A stretch of 64,000 nucleotides of DNA. It comes from Streptomyces sp. NBC_00287. Lineage in GTDB: Bacteria > Actinomycetota > Actinomycetes > Streptomycetales > Streptomycetaceae. Under the pieces are notes generated by a model. The model searched no databases and was not told the origin of the DNA. It worked only from the letters and a program-made list of their open reading frames with translations. Position numbers and translations under genes: made by a program. How positions within the stretch are numbered: position 1 is the stretch's first letter; the number at the start of each line of letters is the position of its first letter. The stretch lies in NCBI RefSeq assembly GCF_036173105.1, contig NZ_CP108053.1, forward strand, positions 3,286,001 through 3,350,000, given 5' to 3'. Shown here one piece after another: positions 25,052 to 34,196 of the stretch.

Positions 25052-25690
25052 TCACTCGCCGCGGTACAGCTCGCGCTTGTCGATGTAGCGCACGACTCCG
25101 TCCGGCACCAGATACCAGACCGGGTCGCCCTTGGCGACCCTCGCACGGCAGTCTGTGGAGGAGATGGCGAGAGCGGGAACCTCGACCAGCGAGACACCGC
25201 CCTCCGGGAGACCCGGGTCGGCCAGGTGGTGGCCGGGCCGAGTGACCCCGATGAAGTGCGCGAGGGAGAACAGCTCTTCCGTGTCCCGCCAGGTCAGGAT
25301 CTGGCCGAGCGCGTCGGCGCCGGTGATGAAGAAGAGGTCGGTGTCGGGGTTGAGCGCCTTGAGGTCCCGCAGCGTGTCCGTGGTGTAGGTCGGACCGCCG
25401 CGGTCGATGTCGATACGGCTCACCGAGAACTGCGGGTTCTCGGCCGTCGCGATGACCGTCATCAGGTAGCGGTCCTCGGCCGGGGAGACCTTGCGGTGGG
25501 TCTTCTGCCACGGCTGCCCGGTCGGTACGAACACCACCTCGTCCAGGTGGAACTGCGCGGCGACCTCACTGGCCGCCACGAGGTGCCCGTGGTGGATCGG
25601 GTCGAACGTTCCGCCCATGACTCCGAGGCGGCGCTTGCCGGGGTTCGACGGGCCGTTGCCCGGGCCGGTAGGCATGTCCTGCTCTCCCAT
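25052..25690 (-). CDS. nadD: Nicotinate-nucleotide adenylyltransferase
   Basis: A 212-residue enzyme that joins ATP and nicotinate mononucleotide in NAD synthesis. The nucleotidyltransferase motif [11 protein letters not shown] starts near residue 26 and the C-terminal ISST motif is present ([12 protein letters not shown]). The length is typical. Two starts are possible: ATG at 25690 (MGEQDMPTG) or ATG at 25675 with GGGAGAG upstream; I kept the longer form because actinobacterial homologues I recall begin with MGEQ. It heads nadD-LCP-rsfS-phosphatase with a 16-base gap to the LCP-like gene. Confidence 0.95.
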   Translation of the reverse strand: MGEQDMPTGPGNGPSNPGKRRLGVMGGTFDPIHHGHLVAASEVAAQFHLDEVVFVPTGQPWQKTHRKVSPAEDRYLMTVIATAENPQFSVSRIDIDRGGPTYTTDTLRDLKALNPDTDLFFITGADALGQILTWRDTEELFSLAHFIGVTRPGHHLADPGLPEGGVSLVEVPALAISSTDCRARVAKGDPVWYLVPDGVVRYIDKRELYRGE

Positions 25691-25760
25691 GCGTGCAGAC
25701 CCTACCGGCCGGGCCCATGAGCCACGCTCGGCAGACCCCTCGAGCGGGCCAGGCCGCGGA

Positions 25761-25925
25761 TCAGCGGTCGCGGTTGAAGCGGGTGGTGATCCACAGCAGC
25801 AGCATCAGGATGACGAAGGCGGCGCCGCCGGTCACCAGCGGGTCGAGGCTCTCGTGGTTGCCGCCGTGCTCTCCGCCCTCGGCGGCGAGGGTGGCCAACT
25901 GGGCAGCGGTGCTGTGGAAGCTCAT
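25761..25925 (-). CDS. Small single-pass membrane protein (54 aa)
   Basis: A 54-residue protein: a hydrophilic His/Gly/Glu-rich N-terminal half ([15 protein letters not shown]), one membrane segment ([18 protein letters not shown]) and a basic C-terminal end (NRDR). The frame is open further upstream, but the ATG at 25925 ([11 protein letters not shown]) gives the form I recall as conserved in streptomycetes. It sits between nadD and another tiny membrane protein on the same strand. Function unknown. Confidence 0.7.
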   Translation of the reverse strand: MSFHSTAAQLATLAAEGGEHGGNHESLDPLVTGGAAFVILMLLLWITTRFNRDR

Positions 25926-26066
25926 CTTCGGCAGAACCTTCGGGTGTGGGCGGGATAAAGATGTCGGCCCATCGTAAGCGGGCCGCTCCGCGCCGATCAC
26001 GCCGACTCCGCCGTTGGGGCCCGGCCCGCCGAGCTGCGCCCGCGCCGAGGCAACTTATCCGGCGCC

Positions 26067-26216
26067 TCATTCGTCCTTCGACTTGTACCCCCGCAACAGG
26101 AACCAAGCGGTCAGGACACAGCCCAGGACCATCACGATCAGGACGACCCGGAGCAGATTCCCCGCCCCCTGCTGTTCGGCCGCGATCAGCCAGGCGGCTG
26201 CGGGGTGGTGCTCCAT
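26067..26216 (-). CDS. Small single-pass membrane protein (49 aa)
   Basis: A 49-residue frame with AAGGAG upstream of the ATG at 26216. It encodes a short N-terminal stretch (MEHHPAAAWLIAAEQQG), a membrane helix (VVLIVMVLGCVLTAWFLL) and a charged end (RGYKSKDE). It is divergent from the M48 protease gene (113 bases apart) and 141 bases upstream of the 54-residue membrane protein on the same strand. No domain is recognised. The strong SD and coherent membrane-protein composition support it. Confidence 0.6.
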   Translation of the reverse strand: MEHHPAAAWLIAAEQQGAGNLLRVVLIVMVLGCVLTAWFLLRGYKSKDE

Positions 26217-26329
26217 GGCGTGGGACTCCTTCGCTGTGCTGCCCGTCCACGGTAACTCCGCCTAGGCTGGAGCCTGCTTCGGGGGCCCGCAGGGGCCGCA
26301 CGGCCACACAGACGCACATGGGGGATCAC

Positions 26330-27430
26330 ATGTCCGACGACGGCCACCAGCACGACGGGCACGAGCACGTGCCGAGCAGGCAGCGCAGGCGCTTCCCCGG
26401 GATCTCCTCGCGTGCGTACGAGCATCCGGCCGACCGCTCCGCCCTGGTGGCGCTGCGCAAGCTGAGCGGATTCGACACCGTCTTCAAGGCGCTGAGCGGG
26501 CTGCTGCCCGAGCGGAGCCTGAGGCTGCTGTTCCTCTCCGACTCGGTGCGGGTCTCGGACCAGCAGTTCGCGCATCTCAACGACATGCTGCGGGACGCCT
26601 GTTACATCCTGGACCTGGAGAAGGTCCCGCCGATGTACGTCAACCAGGACCCGCAGCCCAACGCGATGTGCATCGGCCTGGACGAGCCGATCATCGTGGT
26701 GACGACCGGCCTCGTCGAGCTGCTCGACGAGAAGGAGATGCGGGCGGTCATCGGGCACGAGGTGGGGCACGCGCTGTCCGGGCACGCCGTGTACCGGACC
26801 ATCCTGCTGTTCCTGACCAACCTCGCCCTCAGGGTCGCGTGGATCCCGCTGGGCAACCTCGCGATCATGGCGATCGTGACCGCGCTGCGCGAGTGGTTCC
26901 GCAAGTCGGAGCTGTCCGCGGACCGCGCGGGTCTCCTGGTCGGCCAGGACCTCACCGCCTCGATGCGCGGCCTGATGAAGCTCGCCGGCGGAAACCACCT
27001 GCACGAGATGAACGTGGACGCGTTCCTGAAGCAGGCCGAGGAGTACGAGGCCGGGGGCGACCTGCGCGACTCCGTGCTGAAGATCCTTAACGTGCTGCCC
27101 CGCTCGCACCCCTTCACCACCATCCGGGCGGCCGAGCTGAAGAAGTGGTCCGAGTCCCGCGACTACCAGCGGATCATGGACGGCCACTACCCGAGGCGCA
27201 ACGAGGACAAGGACACCTCGGTCTCGGACTCGTTCCGGGAGTCCGCGACGCACTACGCCACGCACGTCAAGACCTCCAAGGACCCGCTGATGAAGCTGGT
27301 CACGGACATCGCGGGCGGCGCGGGCGACCTGGGCGGCCGGGTACGACGGGGCTTCGGCGGCTTCGCGAGCTCGGCCCCGAAGGATCAGCCGCCGACGGAC
27401 ACGCCTCCGCCGCCGCGCGACGAGCAGTGA
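26330..27430 (+). CDS. M48 family zinc metalloprotease
   Basis: A 366-residue protein with the M48 zinc site HEVGH (His143 to His147) and a downstream Glu-containing motif SELSADRAGLLVGQD typical of HtpX/Ste24-type proteases. One or two hydrophobic segments follow the zinc site (TILLFLTNLALRVAWIPLG). The N-terminus is His/Asp-rich (DDGHQHDGHEH), a possible metal-loading tail. The C-terminal 60 residues are Gly/Pro-rich. The ATG at 26330 has GGGGGA upstream; an ATG four codons earlier is possible. Its stop is one base from the stop of the convergent membrane protein gene. The substrate is unknown. Confidence 0.88.
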   Translation: MSDDGHQHDGHEHVPSRQRRRFPGISSRAYEHPADRSALVALRKLSGFDTVFKALSGLLPERSLRLLFLSDSVRVSDQQFAHLNDMLRDACYILDLEKVPPMYVNQDPQPNAMCIGLDEPIIVVTTGLVELLDEKEMRAVIGHEVGHALSGHAVYRTILLFLTNLALRVAWIPLGNLAIMAIVTALREWFRKSELSADRAGLLVGQDLTASMRGLMKLAGGNHLHEMNVDAFLKQAEEYEAGGDLRDSVLKILNVLPRSHPFTTIRAAELKKWSESRDYQRIMDGHYPRRNEDKDTSVSDSFRESATHYATHVKTSKDPLMKLVTDIAGGAGDLGGRVRRGFGGFASSAPKDQPPTDTPPPPRDEQ

Positions 27431-27431
27431 C

Positions 27432-28502
27432 TCAGACCTTCGGCTGGGCGCTCGCCGCCAGCGAGCCGCACAGCGCCGTCGCGCTCCCCGTCGCATAGGG
27501 ATCCGTGCCTGCCGGGCCGCCCGCCTTGGCGGTCTGGCCGGCCAGCAGCGGGCGCAGCCGGCCCGCAGCGTCGTCGGAGCAGGACAGCGGGCCCGCCTGG
27601 ACGTAGGAGACGATCAGCTGAGCCTGGCGCATACGCAGGTCGTCGCGGTCGAAGCGGAAGTGCAGCTCGCGCCGGACGGTGAACAGGGACGCCTCCGCCT
27701 TCGCCCCGGCGTCGGCCGGTCGCAGCGCGTACACGAAGGTGTGGTCCGCGGTGACCTCAAGGGTGGACGAGTCGGCCTCGGCGGCCGCGAGCGTGCCCTG
27801 GACCCGGATATCGCGGTCGGCGAGTTCCACACTGTTCGGATCGAAGCGAACCAGCCATCCGGTGGGCGCGTGCCTGCCGTCCGCGGTCGGGTGATCGAAG
27901 CTCTGGTCGAACTGATCGAGCTGGTCCGGGTCGAGCAGCACGCGCACCGGCCGGACCTGCTCGCCGACGACCACCTCGGGGTAGAGCGCGGAGCGGACGA
28001 CGTAGTCCTTGGCGATGCTCAGGGCGTTCACGACCTGGCCGTCCGAGAAGTGCGCCGTGCGCCGGGAGGCGGGCAGCGGTACGCCCTCGCCGCCGATCCG
28101 GTACTGCTCGGCGGGGCTGTTCTCGTACAGCGCCTCGGTGTCGGTGGAGCCCGGCACCTCGCCCTGCGGGGCGAGCGGGATCACGGTCATCCGCAGCGGC
28201 TCCACGGGCTGCGGGTCTGCCGCGTCCTGGTAGGGGTGCCGTACACCCATGTAGATCGCGGTGCCGAAGGCGACGGCGATCAGCAGGACCAGGATCAGCG
28301 CCTGCCGGGACAGGCCCCGGCGCAGGGGCGGACGGCGGCGTACGGCGGGCGCGTGGTCGTCGATGCGCTCCTGCGCGGAGAACTCCTGGAGCCGGGCAGC
28401 GCGGACGAACGATTCGTCGAAGACGACGGATCGGTACTCCTCCTCGCCACCTCCGGGTCCGCCCTCGGGTGTCCCCTCAGGTGGGTCTCCAGGCCCTCCC
28501 AT
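27432..28502 (-). CDS. Conserved membrane protein with VVFDE motif, large extracytoplasmic domain
   Basis: A 356-residue protein: a cytoplasmic N-terminus with YRSVVFDESFVRAA (residues 23 to 36), a basic stretch, one membrane segment (ALILVLLIAVAFGTAIYMGV), then about 260 extracytoplasmic residues with two Cys (SCSDD, ALCGSL) near the C-terminus that could form a disulfide. No catalytic motif is visible. The N-terminal motif recurs in the adjacent upstream gene, so the two proteins probably share a cytoplasmic partner. The ATG at 28502 has only a weak SD. The stop is one base from that of the M48 protease gene on the other strand. Confidence 0.78.
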   Translation of the reverse strand: MGGPGDPPEGTPEGGPGGGEEEYRSVVFDESFVRAARLQEFSAQERIDDHAPAVRRRPPLRRGLSRQALILVLLIAVAFGTAIYMGVRHPYQDAADPQPVEPLRMTVIPLAPQGEVPGSTDTEALYENSPAEQYRIGGEGVPLPASRRTAHFSDGQVVNALSIAKDYVVRSALYPEVVVGEQVRPVRVLLDPDQLDQFDQSFDHPTADGRHAPTGWLVRFDPNSVELADRDIRVQGTLAAAEADSSTLEVTADHTFVYALRPADAGAKAEASLFTVRRELHFRFDRDDLRMRQAQLIVSYVQAGPLSCSDDAAGRLRPLLAGQTAKAGGPAGTDPYATGSATALCGSLAASAQPKV

Positions 28503-28602
28503 ATCTTCAGAGTAGGTCTCCTGGAGCTCAGGTAAACGCCCTGCTGTACGACAAGTTCTGACAGGTTCTCACCAGAAACGGCGGGTTCCGGCCGCGGGCT
28601 GT

Positions 28603-29199
28603 TCAGGGCGTTCGCGGGATGGCCGAGATGGCCGGCTGGGAATGGTCGGCGGAAGCGGAGGGTGCCCCCGCTCCGCCCTGTTCCAGTCCCGTCGAGTGCG
28701 GCGGCGGGACCTGTTCCCGGTTGCCCGAGGACGCGCCCCGGTACACCGCCGTGAAGGCCAGCGCGACCATGCCGATGCCCATCACGAGGGCGAGCATCCA
28801 GGCGACGGGACGGTGCCAGCGGACCACCTGTTTGCCGTAGGTGCCCGGGGCGCCGTAGAGGACGTCGGTGTCGTCCGGATCGTCGAAGTCCGGATCATGG
28901 CCGAAACCGGCGCGGTCGTCGGCGCCGTACCCGTCCTCGTACCGCTCGCGCCGGCCATGGGCCCGGCGGGCCTCCGCCTCGGAGGCCTCCGCTCTGGCCT
29001 GGGCGGCGGCCAGGAGGCGCTCGACGGCGGTCGGCTCGTGCAGCGTGGCCGCCTGTACGAAGGCCTCGTCGAAGACCACGGAGGCGAACTCTTCGTCCGA
29101 CACCCCGCGGTCGTGGTCGTCGTCGGGCTCCCAGCCGTCAGGGAACGGCGTGCCCCCCACGTCCTCCGGCACGGCTCCAGAGTAGTCCTGGGGGGTCAA
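28603..29199 (-). CDS. Membrane protein with VVFDE motif (198 aa)
   Basis: A 198-residue protein with an acidic N-terminus containing FASVVFDEAFVQAA (38 to 51), an Ala/Glu/Arg helical stretch, one membrane segment (AWMLALVMGIGMVALAFTAV) and a short Ser/Pro-rich outer tail. The VVFDE block matches the downstream neighbour, from which it is separated by 100 bases. The start is uncertain: the only in-frame candidate giving the full protein is a TTG at 29199 without an SD; internal GTG codons at 29172 and 29157 are alternatives. Function unknown. Confidence 0.7.
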   Translation of the reverse strand: MTPQDYSGAVPEDVGGTPFPDGWEPDDDHDRGVSDEEFASVVFDEAFVQAATLHEPTAVERLLAAAQARAEASEAEARRAHGRRERYEDGYGADDRAGFGHDPDFDDPDDTDVLYGAPGTYGKQVVRWHRPVAWMLALVMGIGMVALAFTAVYRGASSGNREQVPPPHSTGLEQGGAGAPSASADHSQPAISAIPRTP

Positions 29200-29315
29200 T
29201 TTGGGCAGACGGTATGGAAATTCATCCGCCGTATGAGACGCCGCTCATGCGGCTTTCGAGCGGCGCACGTGCGCGGCGGGGGCGCGTGCCGCCCGCATAT
29301 GCGCCGCCGGGAGCC

Positions 29316-30602
29316 TCAGCGCCGTACGTGCCCGTCGCCCGTCACGATGTACTTCGTGCTGGTCAGCTCGGGCAGGCCCATCGGGCCGCGCGCGTGCAGC
29401 TTCTGCGTCGAGATGCCGATCTCCGCGCCGAAGCCGAACTGGCTGCCGTCCGTGAAGCGGGTCGAGGCGTTGACCGCGACCGTGGTGGAGTCGACCAGCT
29501 GGGTGAAGCGGCGGGCGGCCTGCTGCGAGGTCGTCACGATGGCCTCGGTGTGGCCCGAGGTCCACAGCCGGATGTGCTCGACGGCCTTGTCGAGGGAGTC
29601 GACGACGGCGGCGGCGATGTCGTAGGAGAGGTACTCCGTCTCCCAGTCCTCCGGGGTGGCCTCCACGACGGTCGCCCGGGAGTCCTTGGCGTACGCCATG
29701 ACCCGCTCGTCGGCGTGCACGGTGACCCCGGCCGCCGCGAGGGCGTCCAGGGCCCGGGGCAGGAACTCGGGGGCGATGTCCTGGTGGACCAGGAGGGTCT
29801 CGGCGGCGTTGCAGACGCTCACCCGGTGGGCCTTGGAGTTGATCAGGACCTCGACGGCCATGTCGAGGTCGGCATTGGCGTCGACGTAGACATGGCAATT
29901 GCCGGTGCCGGTCTCGATCACCGGGACGGTGGACTCGTTCACCACCGTCCGGATCAGCGAGGCGCCGCCGCGCGGGATGAGGACGTCGACCAGGCCGCGG
30001 GCGCGCATCAGCTCGCGCACGCTCTCCCGGCTCTGCCCGGGCACGAGCTGGACGGCGTCGGCGGGCAGTCCGGCGCCGCCGACGGCGTCCCGGATCACCC
30101 GGACGAGGGCGGAGTTCGACTCGTAGGCGGAGGCGGAGCCGCGCAGCAGGACGGCGTTGCCGGACTTGAGGCAGAGGGCGGCGGCGTCCACCGTCACATT
30201 CGGGCGGGCCTCGTAGATGATGCCGACGACGCCGAGCGGGACGCGGACCTGGCGCAGGTCGATGCCGTTGGGCAGGGTCGAGCCGCGGACCACCTCACCG
30301 ACCGGGTCGGGCAGCGCGACCACGTCCCGCACATCGGAGGCGATGGCCCGCACCCGCTCCGGGGTGAGCGTCAGCCGGTCGATGATCGCCTCGCTGGTGC
30401 CGGCCTCGCGGGCGGCGGCGATGTCCTTGGCGTTGGCCTCGACGATCTCGCTCGTACGGACCTCCAGCGCGTCCGCGATGGCGAGCAGCGCGTCGTCCTT
30501 GGCGGCCCGCGGCAGCGGCGCGAGGTCGGCAGCGGCGGACTTGGCGCGGTAGGCGGCCTGGGTGACCGGGGTCATCGAGTCGTACGGCGAGAGCGTGGTC
30601 AT
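29316..30602 (-). CDS. proA: Gamma-glutamyl phosphate reductase
   Basis: A 428-residue NADPH-dependent enzyme, the second step of proline synthesis, reducing glutamyl 5-phosphate to the semialdehyde. Typical blocks: [40 protein letters not shown], the catalytic Cys in [14 protein letters not shown], and the C-terminal [22 protein letters not shown]. The start is the ATG at 30602 (MTTLSPYDS); the longer frame adds an unconserved stretch. The SD is poor for either. proB lies 0.8 kb upstream on the same strand with one hypothetical gene between. Confidence 0.96.
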   Translation of the reverse strand: MTTLSPYDSMTPVTQAAYRAKSAAADLAPLPRAAKDDALLAIADALEVRTSEIVEANAKDIAAAREAGTSEAIIDRLTLTPERVRAIASDVRDVVALPDPVGEVVRGSTLPNGIDLRQVRVPLGVVGIIYEARPNVTVDAAALCLKSGNAVLLRGSASAYESNSALVRVIRDAVGGAGLPADAVQLVPGQSRESVRELMRARGLVDVLIPRGGASLIRTVVNESTVPVIETGTGNCHVYVDANADLDMAVEVLINSKAHRVSVCNAAETLLVHQDIAPEFLPRALDALAAAGVTVHADERVMAYAKDSRATVVEATPEDWETEYLSYDIAAAVVDSLDKAVEHIRLWTSGHTEAIVTTSQQAARRFTQLVDSTTVAVNASTRFTDGSQFGFGAEIGISTQKLHARGPMGLPELTSTKYIVTGDGHVRR

Positions 30603-30710
30603 GAGGGAAGGGTAGTGCGCCGGACGGACCCGTTCACCGGATGTCCCACACCGCGAGACAAGCCGTCCGAAGGCCACGCAAAAGGGGTCCTCCAGGGCCG
30701 CCCCACGACC

Positions 30711-31208
30711 TCAGTAGGGGTGCACGCCCACCGGAGTGGCCGGCGGCGGTCCGTATCCCTCGGCGATGCGCTGGTGGTAGGTCTCGCGGTCGATGACCTC
30801 GAGCCCGACGATCTCCCAGGGCGGCAGGCCCGCGCTCTGGCGGTGCTCGCCCCACAGGCGCAGCGCCACGGCGGCCGCGTCGTGCAGATCGCGGGCCTCC
30901 TCCCAGTACCGGATCTCGGCGTGGTCGTTGGCGTAGCGGCTGGTCAGCAGGAAGGGATGGTCGTGGGCGAGCTGCTCGAGGGCTCGCCGCACCTCCTTCA
31001 GCGGGGCCTCCTCGCCGGAGACGCTGAGGGTGATGTGCCACAGCCGGGGCAGATCCTGCGGCTCCCCGGCCCCGGCGAGATCGCCGGTCGCGACGCTGGT
31101 CAGGGCGCGCTCCTCGCCGGCCGCCCGGGATGACGACCCGGCGGCTCGAGAGGCAGAACCGCCGATTCCACCGCCGGACGCCGCCGCCCCAGGGCGCACT
31201 CGTCTCAC
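30711..31208 (-). CDS. Hypothetical protein between proA and proB (165 aa)
   Basis: A 165-residue protein. The N-terminal 50 residues are Gly/Ser/Ala/Arg-rich and likely disordered. The C-terminal 110 form an alpha/beta domain (LWHITLSVSGEEAPLKEVRRAL, HPFLLTSRYANDHAEIRYWEEARDL, AVALRLWGEHR) ending with a Pro-rich tail. I do not recognise the family. The GTG at 31208 has GAAGGAGG seven bases upstream and overrides a longer frame. It lies 108 bases from proA and 175 from proB, all on the same strand, but nothing in it suggests a proline-pathway role. Confidence 0.78.
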   Translation of the reverse strand: MRRVRPGAAASGGGIGGSASRAAGSSSRAAGEERALTSVATGDLAGAGEPQDLPRLWHITLSVSGEEAPLKEVRRALEQLAHDHPFLLTSRYANDHAEIRYWEEARDLHDAAAVALRLWGEHRQSAGLPPWEIVGLEVIDRETYHQRIAEGYGPPPATPVGVHPY

Positions 31209-31383
31209 GACGGCCTCCTTCGTCCCACGGTCGAGCAGTGCTCGTACGGAATGTGTCCCTGAGACAAAGTTGAGCAGCCCGCAAGCGGTTCTGTGGCGCT
31301 TTTGCGGAACGTCCACCTGAGGGCGACACCTTTGCCGGGGCGTTCACCCTGTTTTCGGACGAGGGCCGCTGACAAGGCCCGCT

Positions 31384-32511
31384 TCAGGGCTCCAGGAGGA
31401 CCAGATCGTCCCGGTGGACGACCTCGCGTTCGTACGCCGGGCCCAGCTCCCGGGCCAGCTCGCGAGTGGAGCGGCCGATCAGCTGGGGGATCTCCTTGGC
31501 GTCGAAGCTGACGAGCCCGCGCGCGACCGCCCGCCCGGCGCTGTCGCGCAGCTCGACCGGGTCGCCCGCGCTGAACTCGCCCTCCACGGCGGCGATCCCG
31601 GCCGGCAGCAGCGACTTGCGGCGCTCCACGACCGCCCGCACCGCGCCGTCGTCCAGGGTCAGCGAACCCTGCGGGGTGGAGGCGTGCTGGAGCCACAGCA
31701 GCCGGTCGGCGGAGCGCTTGCCGGTGGCGTGGAAGTAGGTGCCGGTGTCGCCGCCGGACAGCGCCTCGGCCGCGTGGACGGCGCTGGTGAGCACCACGGG
31801 GATGCCCGCGGCGGCCGCGATCCGGGCGGCCTCGACCTTGGTGACCATGCCACCGGTGCCGACGCCGGCCTTGCCCGCGCTGCCGATCTCGATGCCCGCG
31901 AGGTCCGAAGGCCCGCGCACTTCCGCTATCCGCGAGGTCCCCGGCTTGCTGGGGTCACCGTCGTAGACGCCGTCGATGTCGGAGAGCAGGACCAGCAGAT
32001 CCGCCCGTACGAGATGGGCGACGAGGGCGGCGAGGCGGTCGTTGTCGCCGAAGCGGATCTCGTCGGTGGCGACGGTGTCGTTCTCGTTGACGACCGGGAG
32101 GGCGCCCATCGCGAGGAGCTTGTCGAGGGTGCGCTGCGCGTTGCGGTGGTGGGCGCGGCGGCTCATGTCGTCGGAGGTGAGCAGCACCTGGCCGACGCGG
32201 ACGCCGTAGCGGGCGAGGGAGGCGGTGTAGCGGGCGACGAGCAGGCCCTGGCCGACGCTGGCGGCGGCCTGCTGGCGGGCGAGGTCCTTGGGCCGGCGGC
32301 GCAGCCCGAGCGGGGCGAGACCGGCCGCGATGGCGCCGGAGGAAACGAGAACAATCTCACGTTCGCCGCCGCTGCGGACCTTGGCGAGGACGTCGACGAG
32401 GGCGTCGACCCGGTCCGCGTCGAGCCCCCCGGCGGCGGTGGTCAAGGACGAGGAACCCACCTTGACGACGATCCTGCGGGCCTCGGCCACGGCCTGCCTT
32501 ACGCCTGTCAC
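31384..32511 (-). CDS. proB: Glutamate 5-kinase with PUA domain
   Basis: A 375-residue amino-acid kinase, the first and feedback-controlled step of proline synthesis. VVKVGSSSLT and IVLVSSGAIAAG form the ATP/glutamate site, VVNENDTVATDEIRFGDND is diagnostic, and GVGTGGMVTKVEAA binds phosphate. The C-terminal 90 residues form a PUA domain. It starts with GTG at 32511. In many bacteria proB directly follows obg; here about 12 kb of wall-polymer and phosphatase genes lie between them. Confidence 0.96.
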   Translation of the reverse strand: MTGVRQAVAEARRIVVKVGSSSLTTAAGGLDADRVDALVDVLAKVRSGGEREIVLVSSGAIAAGLAPLGLRRRPKDLARQQAAASVGQGLLVARYTASLARYGVRVGQVLLTSDDMSRRAHHRNAQRTLDKLLAMGALPVVNENDTVATDEIRFGDNDRLAALVAHLVRADLLVLLSDIDGVYDGDPSKPGTSRIAEVRGPSDLAGIEIGSAGKAGVGTGGMVTKVEAARIAAAAGIPVVLTSAVHAAEALSGGDTGTYFHATGKRSADRLLWLQHASTPQGSLTLDDGAVRAVVERRKSLLPAGIAAVEGEFSAGDPVELRDSAGRAVARGLVSFDAKEIPQLIGRSTRELARELGPAYEREVVHRDDLVLLEP

Positions 32512-32682
32512 CTGCTGTTCCGTCCCCTCGCACGTCGACTCTTCCGCAATCTACGCGAAGGGTGCCGTCCGCCGCGCATCGGTCCAGAGCCCGGACACAA
32601 GGCCCGTAGCGGTTTGCTCACGCCTTGCGTACGGCAAAAAGGTTGTACTGGTTGCTTATAGAAATGAAAGTCCCGTCAAACT

Positions 32683-32688
32683 TAATCT
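32683..32688 (+). promoter_or_regulatory. Candidate -10 for the pyruvyltransferase-like gene
   Basis: TAATCT lies seven bases before the GTG at 32696, in an A/T-rich stretch from about 32630 to 32700. The spacing suggests a leaderless transcript. No good -35 is visible. Confidence 0.35.
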
Positions 32689-32695
32689 GTCTTTT

Positions 32696-34096
32696 GTGTC
32701 ATCGACTGTTCCTCCTTCGCGGCGCATCCTCCTCAGATCGGGGAAGAGCCCCTACGACGTCGTCCCTGTGGAAGAAGCCCTCCACCGCGACGTCATCGCC
32801 ACCAACTCCGGCAACCTGATCTTCAGCGACGCCACCCACAAGCTCCTGGAAGTCCCGGGCACCGAGGTCGTGTCCAACGGCATCCGGACGAATGTGCAGG
32901 CCGCGGAGAAGATCAACGAGGAGTACGACGCCTTCGTCGTGCCGCTCGCCAACGCGTTCCGGCCGTCGTTCGAGCCGATGCTGAAGCGGCTGACGCAGCT
33001 CATCACCCGGCTGAAGATCCCCGTGGTCGTGGTCGGCGTCGGCGCGCAGACCGGGCTGAACTACGACCCCGCGCGGCTGAAGCCCATCGAGCCGGCCGTG
33101 CGGGCGTTCGTCTCCGCGGTGCTCGACAAGAGCGCCTCGATCGGTGTGCGCGGCGAGTTCACCGAGAAGTACCTGAAGGACATGGGCTTCCGGGACGTCG
33201 AGGTCATCGGCTGCCCGTCGCTGTTCATGTACGGCAAGGACCTCACCGTCGCCAAGCGGGCCCCTCAGCTCACCGCCGAGTCGCGCGTCGCCGTCAACGG
33301 CTCGCACAGCGCGGTGCGCACCCAGGGCCTGGACCGGGTCATCACCGCCGCCCACGAGCGCTACCCGCATCTGCGCTACATCGGCCAGAACCTCAGCGAC
33401 GCCCTCCAGCTGCACTGGCGGGACGTCTCCGGGCCCAACGGCAAGATCACGCAGATGCCGACGCACCCGGACCACCCGATGTACCGGGAGGACAAGGCCC
33501 GCGTCTACATCGACCCGATCACCTGGATCGACGATCTGCGCGAGTTCGACTTCTCCTTCGGCTCCCGCATCCACGGCAACATCGCGGCGCTGCTGGCCGG
33601 CACCCCCGCCACCGTGCTGTGCGGCGACTCGCGCACGCTGGAGCTGTGCCGGTACTTCGACATCCCGCACCAGCGGATCGACGAGCTCGGCAAGGGCGAG
33701 GACGTGGACCCGGCGACGCTGTACGCGCAGGCCGACTTCAGCGCGCTGGTCGACGGCCACCACGAGCGGTTCGAGCGGTTCACCGGCTTCCTGGACCGCA
33801 ACGGCCTGCAGAACACCTTCACGCACGGCGACAGCGGAGCGGCGTTCGACAAGCGCATGCGCTCGCTGTCCTTCCCGGCCGGCATCCGCCCCTGGAACGA
33901 CGCCGACCCCATCGCCATGGCCGCCCGGTTCGGTTTCCTGCAGAACCGGATCACCAAGCTGACCTCGGACAACGCCAAGCTGAAGAAGGAGCTGGCGCAG
34001 AGCGGCACCAAGGCGACCGCGGCGCCCGCGCCGACGTCCGTCTACCGGCGGGCCCGCCGCGTGGTCGGCAAGGCGCTCCAGTCGGGCAAGCAGTAA
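32696..34096 (+). CDS. Polysaccharide pyruvyl transferase family protein
   Basis: A 466-residue protein of the pyruvyltransferase (CsaB-like) fold. VVVVGVGAQTGLNYD, SIGVRGEFTEKYLKDMGFRDVEVIGCPS and the late motif FSFGSRIHGNIAALLAGTPA are typical, the last containing the conserved R-x-H. A C-terminal coiled coil (NRITKLTSDNAKLKKEL) precedes a basic tail. Family members attach pyruvate ketals to cell-wall or capsule sugars; others may lack that activity. The start is the GTG at 32696, with no SD but a -10 element seven bases upstream. It is divergent from proB and opens the wall-polymer block. Confidence 0.8.
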   Translation: MSSTVPPSRRILLRSGKSPYDVVPVEEALHRDVIATNSGNLIFSDATHKLLEVPGTEVVSNGIRTNVQAAEKINEEYDAFVVPLANAFRPSFEPMLKRLTQLITRLKIPVVVVGVGAQTGLNYDPARLKPIEPAVRAFVSAVLDKSASIGVRGEFTEKYLKDMGFRDVEVIGCPSLFMYGKDLTVAKRAPQLTAESRVAVNGSHSAVRTQGLDRVITAAHERYPHLRYIGQNLSDALQLHWRDVSGPNGKITQMPTHPDHPMYREDKARVYIDPITWIDDLREFDFSFGSRIHGNIAALLAGTPATVLCGDSRTLELCRYFDIPHQRIDELGKGEDVDPATLYAQADFSALVDGHHERFERFTGFLDRNGLQNTFTHGDSGAAFDKRMRSLSFPAGIRPWNDADPIAMAARFGFLQNRITKLTSDNAKLKKELAQSGTKATAAPAPTSVYRRARRVVGKALQSGKQ

Positions 34097-34196
34097 CCCA
34101 CGGCTCACTCCAAGGCCTCCGGACACCTCCGTGTCGTCCGGAGGCAGGCGCGCGTTAACCCAGACGCACGTCTGCGCCGACCTTGGAGTGACCGCA

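Noticed and set aside
25946..26329. An N-terminal extension of the M48 protease frame and a small plus-strand frame in the same region.
   Set aside because: The region is Arg/Pro/Ala-rich without SD and overlaps two better supported minus-strand small genes; the ATG at 26330 has a proper SD.
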